Below are positions 1-4,736 of a stretch of DNA of 6,643 bases, one piece after another (position 1 is the stretch's first letter; each line of letters starts with the position of its first letter). This stretch comes from Candidatus Aegiribacteria sp. (GTDB lineage: Bacteria; Fermentibacterota; Fermentibacteria; Fermentibacterales; JCC-6), in assembly GCA_030642525.1 (NCBI GenBank), contig DAOWNO010000120.1, forward strand, positions 1 through 6,643, written 5' to 3'. The notes under the pieces were generated by a model. The model worked only from the letters and a program-made list of their open reading frames with translations, was not told where the DNA came from and searched no databases. The position numbers and the translations under genes were made by a program.

Positions 1-126
1 ATTCATCTTCTTTCTTTCCTTGTTTCAGGAGAATGAAACTGGACAGGCTTTTCAATGCCTGTTTCTTGGATGATCTCTCAATACTCAAAATATCCTCAAC
101 ATTTTCGGATTACAGCAAAACGTATT
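1..126. other. Non-coding stretch downstream of mscS, with two small hairpins
   Basis: No gene can be supported here. The mscS stop codon lies at 127-129. Two inverted repeats are visible: GTTTCA/TGAAAC (22-27 with 34-39, 6-nt loop) and ACAGGC/GCCTGT (43-48 with 57-62, 8-nt loop). They could form a transcript end for the leftward operon, but neither is followed by a T-run on the minus strand. At the very left edge the minus strand reads AAGGAAAGAAAGAAG followed by ATG at 6-4, which could be the start of another leftward gene. Only two codons are in view, so this cannot be tested. A short rightward ORF from ATG 33 runs antisense into mscS and is unconvincing. Confidence 0.4.
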
Positions 127-936
127 CTACTCGCTCTTGTAAAGGTGCACATCCTGTTGAGGGAAAGGTATGGAAATGTTTTCCGCATCAAAACGTTTCT
201 TAATGCTTTCCTGAGTGTCGAAGAACACTGCCCAGTAATCCTCGGTCTTGACCCAGGGGCGAACTGCAAAATTTACGCTGCTGTTGGCTAATTCCAGAAT
301 ACCGATTGTCGGGGCTGGATCCTTCAGAATTCTATCATCAGCTGACAGGATGTCTTCCAGAACACTTCTAACCTTGTCAATATCGTCTCCATAACCTGCG
401 CCAGCGACAATATCCACGCGCCGGCAGTCATTAGCTGTGTAATTAACGATATTGTCACCCGTCATTTTGGCATTCGGTACTATTATCATCTTGTTGTCGG
501 GGGATTTCATTATCGTGGTGAAGATTCCGATTTCCTCGACTATGCCGGAAACGCCTCCGCCCTCGATAAAATCACCAACCTTGAAAGGCTTGAAGATGAT
601 CATAAGCACACCCGCTGCAAAATTCGACAGTGATCCCTGCAGTGCTAAACCGATGGCTAAACCTGCCGCACCGACAATGGCTACAAAAGAGGTCGTCTGG
701 ATACCCAGCTGCCCGAGTGCTGCAATGATGACAAACGCCAGCATCGTTACATATCCAAGGTTTGTCGTAAATGAAACAAGCGTCTCGTCAACTTTGCTTC
801 TCACCATAATCTTCCGAAGAAGCTTCTTTATACCCAAAGCAACCAGACGGCCCACAACAACTATAAGCACTGCTGCAACAATTTTCAGACCGTAGGTTGT
901 CCCGAATTCCTGAAGTTTCGCGAGAATATTTTCCAT
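127..936 (-). CDS. mscS: Small-conductance mechanosensitive channel, MscS family
   Basis: A 269-residue inner-membrane channel of the MscS family, which opens under membrane tension to release solutes during osmotic downshock. The length matches the minimal MscS type (E. coli MscS is 286 residues). Hydrophobic segments lie at about 16-36 and 60-82, followed by the pore-lining helix at about 84-115. That helix carries the family hallmark: GAAGLAIGLALQGSLSN at 89-105, almost identical to E. coli MscS. By that alignment L93 and L97 correspond to the gate leucines L105 and L109, and Q100-G101 to the Q112-G113 kink. The beta domain follows (KPFKVGDFI, then VPNAKMTGDNIVNY at 153-166), then the alpha/beta C-terminal domain to the end. 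The ATG is preceded by AAAGGAG (943-949, minus strand) with a 6-nt spacer, which supports the start. The gene lies 79 nt downstream of trmO on the same strand and may share its transcript, although a hairpin sits in the gap. Confidence 0.95.
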   Translation of the reverse strand: MENILAKLQEFGTTYGLKIVAAVLIVVVGRLVALGIKKLLRKIMVRSKVDETLVSFTTNLGYVTMLAFVIIAALGQLGIQTTSFVAIVGAAGLAIGLALQGSLSNFAAGVLMIIFKPFKVGDFIEGGGVSGIVEEIGIFTTIMKSPDNKMIIVPNAKMTGDNIVNYTANDCRRVDIVAGAGYGDDIDKVRSVLEDILSADDRILKDPAPTIGILELANSSVNFAVRPWVKTEDYWAVFFDTQESIKKRFDAENISIPFPQQDVHLYKSE

Positions 937-970
937 ATGTGACTCCTTTCACTCTGTTTTCTTACTTTGA

Positions 971-1009
971 ACCCTCAGCTGATTTCGCACGCGGAATCAG
1001 TTGCAGGGT
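971..1009. repeat. Inverted repeat in the trmO-mscS gap
   Basis: A stem-loop fills much of the gap between the trmO stop and the mscS ribosome binding site. The outer arms are ACCCT (971-975) and AGGGT (1005-1009). After an asymmetric internal loop, the inner arms are CTGATTTCG (979-987) and its partner 992-1000, closing a 4-nt loop. In the plus-strand RNA one inner pair is a G-U wobble; in the minus-strand RNA, which is the sense of both genes, it becomes a C-A mismatch. No clear T-run follows on the minus strand. It could be a terminator for trmO, an RNA-processing site or an attenuator of mscS. The pairing is seen directly; the role is inferred. Confidence 0.45.
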
Positions 1010-1015
1010 CCTCTT

Positions 1016-1507
1016 TCATTCCTCTGAATCCCTCAAACCACGCACAGAGGCAATTTCGTCTGAAACAGTGTCCTGCCACCCTGATCTGGTGTTTTCTCTT
1101 GTATCAAACCTTTGTACATAAGGCTTTATGTCAAGCAAAGGAGTAGAATCCAGTATATCAATATCCCGGACATAAAGAACATTGTCCTCAATTCCATCCA
1201 GCCGGACAACACTCATCCCTAATTTATTAGGGCGATGTGGAGCACGTGTAGCGAAAATACCATATTCCTGGTCTGAAAGATATGGCTTCAGGCATAAACA
1301 AGTTTTATGAGATTGATGGAAGTAATAGAACAGATAGATATGAGAATATCCCAGCAGATCCTTCAATCCGTCAGCATATTCAGCATCCAGTACGACTGTT
1401 CCCCTGATATCATTGCAGAAGACAGGTTGTATTGGCGTCTTGGACAATACTTTATGGGGAGAATGAATAACACCTATCTGATGAAATATAACTTCATAAT
1501 CATGCAT
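1016..1507 (-). CDS. trmO: tRNA (N6-threonylcarbamoyladenosine-37-N6)-methyltransferase, TrmO/TsaA family
   Basis: A 163-residue TrmO/TsaA-family protein. E. coli TrmO uses S-adenosylmethionine to methylate t6A at position 37 of certain tRNAs, making m6t6A. The fold is a small beta-barrel without a Rossmann domain. Family signatures are all present: IGVIHSP at 11-17; the Gly-Leu-x-Asp-Leu-x-Gly-Tyr-Ser-His run at 47-56 with YYFHQS at 61-66; FATRAPHRPNKLGMSVVRL at 85-103, the strongest hallmark; and DILDSTPLLDIKPY at 117-130. The length fits the core domain. It lacks the extra C-terminal domain of E. coli TrmO (235 residues), as many bacterial and archaeal homologues do. The ATG has a GAGG-type ribosome binding site about 8 nt upstream (near 1515-1518). 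The next upstream feature is the repeat-rich gap and tRNA-Gly(GCC), so this gene probably has its own promoter. The assignment to the family is firm; the exact tRNA substrate is unproven here. Confidence 0.93.
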   Translation of the reverse strand: MHDYEVIFHQIGVIHSPHKVLSKTPIQPVFCNDIRGTVVLDAEYADGLKDLLGYSHIYLFYYFHQSHKTCLCLKPYLSDQEYGIFATRAPHRPNKLGMSVVRLDGIEDNVLYVRDIDILDSTPLLDIKPYVQRFDTRENTRSGWQDTVSDEIASVRGLRDSEE

Positions 1508-1594
1508 AGAATAACCTCAAATCTTTAATAGATATCTAACGTCAGCATCAGCAATCTAATATGATGAGTAGGCCTATGTATAGATCTGACAAAA

Positions 1595-1619
1595 TTGAAT
1601 AGTGACAGGCACTATTTAA
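1595..1619. repeat. REP-like palindrome
   Basis: A 25-nt near-perfect palindrome. The core arms AATAGTG (1598-1604) and CACTATT (1610-1616) enclose ACAGG, and the arms extend outward by a G-T wobble and two further A-T pairs. The motif TAGTGCCTGTCACTA resembles short palindromes (GGTGCCTGTCACC-like) that I recall as dispersed, REP-type elements near IS200-like/RAYT transposases in several bacterial groups. No such transposase is in this window. The palindrome is seen directly; its membership of a REP family is inference from memory. Confidence 0.5.
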
Positions 1620-1629
1620 AGAAGCGAGG

Positions 1630-1676
1630 GGAGCGGGCTACGAGATGCATGAGAATAAACCCGCCGAAGTCCCCGC
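1630..1676. repeat. 47-nt direct repeat, copy 1
   Basis: First of two ungapped 47-nt copies with a 67-nt period (see 1697-1743). They match at 41 of 47 positions. The first 16 and last 14 bases are identical, and all six differences fall in the central 17 bases. The ends are complementary: GCGGG near the left end pairs with CCCGC at the right. In this copy an internal CCCGC (1660-1664) offers a second pairing partner. On the minus strand the unit starts GCGGGGACTTCGGC and ends CCCGCTCC, like the ends of the adjacent tRNA-Gly, but here without a full CCA. Not associated with any recognisable gene. Confidence 0.8.
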
Positions 1677-1696
1677 GTGAGGTTAACCAAAAACTT

Positions 1697-1743
1697 GGAG
1701 CGGGCTACGAGAATCATGTGAACAAACGAGCCGAAGTCCCCGC
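1697..1743. repeat. 47-nt direct repeat, copy 2
   Basis: Second copy of the repeat at 1630-1676, separated from it by 20 nt that include the 8-base palindrome GGTTAACC (1681-1688). Counting one flanking base, this copy ends CCCGCTCCA on the minus strand. Those nine bases are the same as the 3' end of tRNA-Gly(GCC), including its CCA. The other end reads GCGGG, which would pair with CCCGC as in the tRNA acceptor stem, but nothing like a D, anticodon or T arm lies between. In the plus direction one frame of both copies reads GAGYExHxNKxAEVPA. The 67-nt period is not a multiple of three, so this is unlikely to be coding. Confidence 0.8.
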
Positions 1744-1754
1744 ATTGAACTAGC

Positions 1755-1789
1755 AGAAGGCAAACAATGTATTATACTGTTTGCCTTCT
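1755..1789 (-). terminator. Strong hairpin just downstream of tRNA-Gly, probable transcript end
   Basis: A perfect 12-bp stem: AGAAGGCAAACA (1755-1766) with TGTTTGCCTTCT (1778-1789). The 11-nt loop could add a further GTA/TAC pairing. It begins 5 nt after the CCA end of the tRNA on the minus strand, which is the position expected of a terminator or 3' trailer processing signal. No T-run follows on the minus strand (it reads GCTAGTTC), so it is not a textbook Rho-independent terminator. On the plus strand the stem is followed by TTTACAT. The hairpin is certain; its role is inferred from position. Confidence 0.5.
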
Positions 1790-1794
1790 TTACA

Positions 1795-1870
1795 TGGAGC
1801 GGGAAACGGGACTTGAACCCGCGACAGCTACCTTGGCAAGGTAGGGCTCTACCAACTGAGCTATTCCCGC
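1795..1870 (-). tRNA. tRNA-Gly, anticodon GCC
   Basis: A complete 76-nt cloverleaf including an encoded CCA end. On the minus strand the acceptor stem is GCGGGAA/TTCCCGC (7 bp). The D stem is GCTC/GAGC with loop AGTTGGTA, and the anticodon stem is CTACC/GGTAG with loop TTGCCAA. The T stem is GCGGG/CCCGT with loop TTCAAGT (one G-U pair). The discriminator base is U, as is usual for bacterial tRNA-Gly, followed by CCA. The anticodon GCC lies at 1835-1837 and reads GGC/GGU glycine codons. It lies between the SPOR lipoprotein gene and the trmO side of the block, on the same strand. A strong hairpin follows its 3' end. Fold and anticodon were read directly from the sequence. Confidence 0.97.
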
Positions 1871-1895
1871 TCGGTTATGTTTAGTTCTCGCACGA

Positions 1896-1923
1896 GCGGG
1901 GATCGAACCAGTCGATAGCCCGC
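1896..1923. repeat. Hairpin upstream of tRNA-Gly sharing its GCGGG/CCCGC ends
   Basis: The outer stem GCGGG (1896-1900) pairs with CCCGC (1919-1923). The inner stem ATCGA (1902-1906) pairs with TCGAT (1912-1916), with a 5-nt loop and a small internal loop. On the minus strand it contains GGTTCGATCC, which looks like a tRNA T-arm, but the flanks do not form a T stem and no cloverleaf can be drawn. It sits 25 nt upstream of the tRNA 5' end, so it would fall in the tRNA leader or promoter region. It may be a degraded tRNA fragment, a relative of the 47-nt repeats or a leader structure. Confidence 0.55.
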
Positions 1924-2001
1924 GCAATGCTTTGTTTACACTAAAAACTCTATTTTTCTTTCACAGAACGGATGGATATATCACCCTGATTCCTCTTTTT
2001 G

Positions 2002-2466
2002 TCAAGGCCAGGCCTCTCTTGTCGGGACCCAGGCACCCGGGAAACCCAGACCAACCAGAACATGCGAATAATCAACGCCATCCCCTCTGGCCGGGAAAGC
2101 GCCAACCCTGCTTTCCCAGTACACTCCGATATGATCAAGGAATACAGGGAGCATTATATCCGCAGAAACCGATTCAGCAAGACGCTCAGCTGTTTCCTGA
2201 GATGTGGCGGCAGTTATCTGAACTGTAAAATGTGTACCGGAAAGGATTTCAAATTCTCGCTCATCGTGTGTTTCCCCGGGAACAGACAAACCAGTGACAA
2301 CCGGGAAATCCTTGAAAGGATCTCCTGTATATCCGGGAGGATCAGCGTATGGATTAATATCCTCAGTAATTTCAACCTGATCTGTTTCAGTGGAAATCGT
2401 TGCTTTACCACATCCAAGCATGGTCAGCAGGATCAGAAGAATGAATACTTCAGCTGTTCTTATCAT
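2002..2466 (-). CDS. SPOR-domain lipoprotein
   Basis: A 154-residue predicted lipoprotein. The N-terminus is a short charged start, a hydrophobic run (about 6-17) and MLGC with Cys19 as the likely lipidated residue. The -3 residue is Met, which is less usual for a lipobox. Residues 20-75 look like a low-complexity linker rich in acidic residues and Pro. Residues about 78-147 match the SPOR pattern: FTVQITAATSQETAERLA, a central strand with PVF, VYWESRVGAFPARGDG, and a closing GLGFPGAWV. SPOR domains bind denuded glycan strands of septal peptidoglycan, so a cell-envelope or division role is likely but unproven. The ATG has a consensus AGGAGG (2473-2478, minus strand) 6 nt upstream and lies inside the end of the upstream deoxyhypusine-synthase-like gene (17-nt overlap), suggesting translational coupling. 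It is the last protein gene of the tight block; about 130 nt separate it from tRNA-Gly. Confidence 0.8.
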   Translation of the reverse strand: MIRTAEVFILLILLTMLGCGKATISTETDQVEITEDINPYADPPGYTGDPFKDFPVVTGLSVPGETHDEREFEILSGTHFTVQITAATSQETAERLAESVSADIMLPVFLDHIGVYWESRVGAFPARGDGVDYSHVLVGLGFPGAWVPTREAWP

Positions 2467-3409
2467 CTTCAGCCTCCTCTGTATCGATGAAGATGTCCAG
2501 CATCGGAAGCATCAGCTCATGATGTCCGATCAATACAATCGGTATTCCTCCGAGAGTTCTGACCGGCCTGAACACAACATTGTCCACGGGTCTGTACTGG
2601 CTGATCATATCAAAGCTGGCGGCAGTGAAATTACTGATGCTGTACCCAAGATTGATCGCTGATGTAAGAAGCTTCAGAAATACTTCAGGCATTACCACTG
2701 CAGAACCCACATTGATAACTACACCATCAGAAAGAGATGTAATTCTCTCTCCGAAAAGATCAAAATCTCTTTCTGCCGCAGCACCAAGTTTCTCCCAGCT
2801 GACTATTGGATGAGGATGCACGATGTCTCCTCCAAGAGCAGGATGTACCGTAACCGGAATTCCGGCTCTGCATGCAGCAGCCAGAGGGCTCACTTCAATA
2901 TTGCCGCCAAGTCTGAGGATTTCCCTTCCAAGCGCTTCTCCCAGCCCGATTGATTGTTTATCAGCAAGCTCAAGCGCGGTTGCATATATCTCTCCAGTTT
3001 CCTTCCACATACCGAAACTGCCATCGGATATCCCCGCTTCAACATCTTCAGAGGTTTCTCCGAAGAGAGCCATCTCAATATCATGAATAGTACCGGCTCC
3101 GTTTGTGGCAAGACAGTTGATTCGGCCCTCCTGAAGCCATTCAACCAGTAATGGACCCAGACCGCATTTAATAACGTGCCCTCCGTACATGAATATCCTT
3201 GCAGCTCCAGCCTCTCTTGCCTTCAATACTGAAGAAGCGAGCGTCTTCATTTTACGTACAGCGAGAATGTCGGGAAGTGCTTTTACAAAATCTCCCACCC
3301 GCATCTGACTGCCGGTCAATTTTCCAATAAGGAATTCGGTGTTTACTTTACTCGCTCTTTCATTCAGGGATTTCATCCTGAGTTTTTTTCTGTTAAATTC
3401 AGCGCTCAA
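2450..3409 (-). CDS. Deoxyhypusine-synthase-like protein of unknown function
   Basis: A 319-residue, apparently soluble protein. I cannot name its function, but the layout parallels deoxyhypusine synthase (DHS), an NAD-binding Rossmann-like family. IFMYGGHVIKCGLGPLLVEWL (72-92) matches the position of the DHS segment with TSNxxSSG. The following NGAGTIHDIEMALFG (103-117) matches the TTAGGxEEDxIK segment. GIPVTVHPALGGDIVH (183-198) matches the IPVFxPALTDGSLGD region, and DGVVINVGSAVV (228-239) matches GMIILGGGVVKH. Near the C-terminus, where DHS carries its catalytic lysine in AVSWGK, this protein reads DNVVFRPVRTLGG (276-288) without an obvious counterpart. DHS acts on eIF5A, which bacteria lack, so the substrate must differ. 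The start is TTG, overlapping the truA stop (TTGA). GGAGGTGA 7 nt upstream supports it better than the downstream ATG at 3376, which has no spaced ribosome binding site. The gene lies between truA and the SPOR lipoprotein gene. Confidence 0.7.
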   Translation of the reverse strand: MSAEFNRKKLRMKSLNERASKVNTEFLIGKLTGSQMRVGDFVKALPDILAVRKMKTLASSVLKAREAGAARIFMYGGHVIKCGLGPLLVEWLQEGRINCLATNGAGTIHDIEMALFGETSEDVEAGISDGSFGMWKETGEIYATALELADKQSIGLGEALGREILRLGGNIEVSPLAAACRAGIPVTVHPALGGDIVHPHPIVSWEKLGAAAERDFDLFGERITSLSDGVVINVGSAVVMPEVFLKLLTSAINLGYSISNFTAASFDMISQYRPVDNVVFRPVRTLGGIPIVLIGHHELMLPMLDIFIDTEEAEDDKNS

Positions 3410-4146
3410 CTGTACTTCACCTCCAGCAGTGTAAGTCCCTTTGCAGGGAGAGACTCCCCGGCTCTGTTTCGATCTCCGCTTTCAAGAAGCTCGGTAATAA
3501 GCAAAGGAGAGTCTGAACCGGAACCAATCCGTACAAGAGTTCCAACCCAGATTCTTACCAGTCCTCTTAGAAACCTGTTGGCTTTAATAAGATAAGTCCA
3601 CCCTGACTGATCCTCGATGACCTGCGCATCGATTACTTTCACTATCCAGTTCGAATTAGAGCTGCCTTCCTTTGCCATGGCTTTCCAGTCGTTCTCTCCA
3701 ATCGAAAGCAGTGCTGCCTTATGCATAGCATCAACATCAAGTGTATCGGATCCTTTACGAATATAGCTGTATCTTGATGTCAATGGATGTTTCTCTTTTG
3801 AGATTCGGTATCTGTAAAGTCTCGAAACAGCATCGAACCGCGCGTGGAATGAGCTTTCAACTCTTGAAATAGAAGTCACCGCCACATCTGCCGCAAGCAT
3901 TGAGGGTAATCCGTTTTCTATTCTATCAAACTCACCTGCCCTGATATCCGCATGAGCAATCTGCCCGAGCGCATGTACTCCGGAATCCGTTCTTCCTGAT
4001 CCCGTGATTCTGATCTTTCTTTCACAAAGGCTTTCAAGAACAGATTCAATCTCACTCTGTACGGTTCTCTCGCCAGGCTGTAATTGCCATCCGTGGAACT
4101 CGGTTCCGTCATACTCGATCTTCAGCATGATTCTGAACAAAGCCAT
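3406..4146 (-). CDS. truA: tRNA pseudouridine(38-40) synthase TruA
   Basis: A 246-residue TruA, which isomerises uridines 38, 39 and 40 in the anticodon stem-loop of many tRNAs. The normal family length is about 245-270. Motifs in order: MLKIEYDGTEFHGWQLQP at 7-24; the catalytic region SGRTDSGVHALGQ at 50-62 with Asp54 as the nucleophile; SSFHARFDAVSRLYRYRI in the middle; LIKANRFLRGLVRIWVGTLVRIG in the C-terminal half; and PAKGLTLLEVKYS at the end. The reading frame is open upstream to ATG 4188, but that would overlap the upstream gene by 40 nt and add 14 unconserved residues. ATG 4146 lies 2 nt after the upstream stop codon and gives the normal N-terminus. Its ribosome binding site is weak (GGGGTG), so translation is probably coupled to the upstream membrane-protein gene. 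The stop codon overlaps the TTG start of the next gene. Confidence 0.96.
   Translation of the reverse strand: MALFRIMLKIEYDGTEFHGWQLQPGERTVQSEIESVLESLCERKIRITGSGRTDSGVHALGQIAHADIRAGEFDRIENGLPSMLAADVAVTSISRVESSFHARFDAVSRLYRYRISKEKHPLTSRYSYIRKGSDTLDVDAMHKAALLSIGENDWKAMAKEGSSNSNWIVKVIDAQVIEDQSGWTYLIKANRFLRGLVRIWVGTLVRIGSGSDSPLLITELLESGDRNRAGESLPAKGLTLLEVKYS
3417..3424 (-). promoter_or_regulatory. Ribosome binding site selecting a TTG start
   Basis: On the minus strand the bases read GGAGGTGA, an eight-base match to the anti-Shine-Dalgarno end of 16S rRNA. They lie inside the last codons of truA and 7 nt before TTG 3409-3407. This is the main evidence that the deoxyhypusine-synthase-like gene begins at the TTG and not at the internal ATG at 3376. 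Confidence 0.7.
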
Positions 4147-4148
4147 AC

Positions 4149-4736
4149 CTACAGCACCCCTGAGATGCCGGCAAGAAGCAGCAACCATGCACAGCAGGCC
4201 GTAATAGCCGGAACGGGATGCGGTTCTTCAACTGAGACATTCTCAACAGGTTCAATTTCATATACGGATGACAGGGCAATCGTGAAGGACTCGCTGATAC
4301 TGATTCCATTCTTCCTGCTCCTGCTGAAAACATCTTTGACCTTACTGGAGAAAGGTCCCGCAAGTGAAATCACCATTGCAAGAGTCTCCAGCATTCCGCC
4401 CGATTTCAAACGATGGGATGCTGAATGAAGCATTCTGGAAGCTCTCGAAGAACCCAGTGAACCCGACATGAATACACCAGTCGCAACTGCGGCTGTCCAT
4501 CTGAGCGACCTTTCTGCCAGCAAAGGGTTATCGGAGAGCAACCCCCATATTGTCGATAAAACCGGAGCAGTTATGAGAAAAAGTAATTTGATTCTGCTTT
4601 TACCGGTTCTTCCGGCAAGACATAGAACCGGGAAAATCAGATAGACAGGAAGAATCTCCGTATTCACCATGAATGCTGAGGCAGGACCTGCAATAAGACC
4701 GGCAAAAAGCAGGAGTGAATATGCTGAATCAGTCAT
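4149..4736 (-). CDS. Small membrane protein, possibly EcfT/CbiQ-like
   Basis: A 195-residue integral membrane protein with hydrophobic segments at about 5-24, 27-42, 49-67, 78-95 and 177-195. Between the fourth and fifth lies a partly amphipathic region. It includes SRASRMLHSASHRLKSGG (97-114), a helix ALVISLAGPF-like (120-129), and a basic stretch with SRSRKNG (138-144). This order loosely recalls the T component of energy-coupling-factor transporters (EcfT/CbiQ), whose coupling helices end in Ala-Arg-Gly motifs. EcfT is often encoded directly before truA in Firmicutes, which is the position seen here. However, the protein is shorter than typical EcfT (about 250-270 residues), the Ala-Arg-Gly motif is not exact, and no ECF ATPase or S component is nearby. 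The ATG lies within the end of the rluD-family gene (ATGACTGA, 8-nt overlap), and truA follows after 2 nt. It is certainly a real gene; its function is uncertain. Confidence 0.75.
   Translation of the reverse strand: MTDSAYSLLLFAGLIAGPASAFMVNTEILPVYLIFPVLCLAGRTGKSRIKLLFLITAPVLSTIWGLLSDNPLLAERSLRWTAAVATGVFMSGSLGSSRASRMLHSASHRLKSGGMLETLAMVISLAGPFSSKVKDVFSRSRKNGISISESFTIALSSVYEIEPVENVSVEEPHPVPAITACCAWLLLLAGISGVL

Noticed and set aside
33..203. Short rightward frame starting at ATG 33 after AGGAGA
   Set aside because: The AGGAGA is too close to the ATG, the frame runs antisense into mscS, and no family resemblance is visible.
452..895. Rightward open frame of 147 codons
   Set aside because: It is fully antisense to the well-supported mscS gene, has no family resemblance and has Pro/Thr/Ser-rich shadow composition.
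1595..1743. CRISPR array suggested by repeated units
   Set aside because: Only two full repeat copies exist, with a 47-nt unit and a 20-nt spacer, internal divergence and no cas genes.
1798..1875. Plus-strand peptide reading SGKRDLNPR across the tRNA
   Set aside because: This is the well-known artefact of translating the antisense of a tRNA gene, not a protein.
1896..1923. Second tRNA suggested by GGTTCGATCC on the minus strand
   Set aside because: No T stem, anticodon arm or acceptor stem of 7 bp can be drawn around it; at most it is a fragment.
1999..2490. Rightward open frame of 163 codons opposite the SPOR lipoprotein
   Set aside because: The minus-strand frame has a signal peptide, lipobox, SPOR pattern and a consensus AGGAGG; the plus frame has none of these and looks like a Cys/Ser-rich shadow.
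3374..3376. ATG as start of the deoxyhypusine-synthase-like gene
   Set aside because: No properly spaced ribosome binding site precedes it, whereas TTG 3409 has GGAGGTGA at 7 nt; the ATG remains a fallback.
4147..4188. Longer truA with a start at ATG 4188
   Set aside because: The added 14 residues are not TruA-like and would overlap the upstream gene; ATG 4146, 2 nt after that stop, gives the normal N-terminus.
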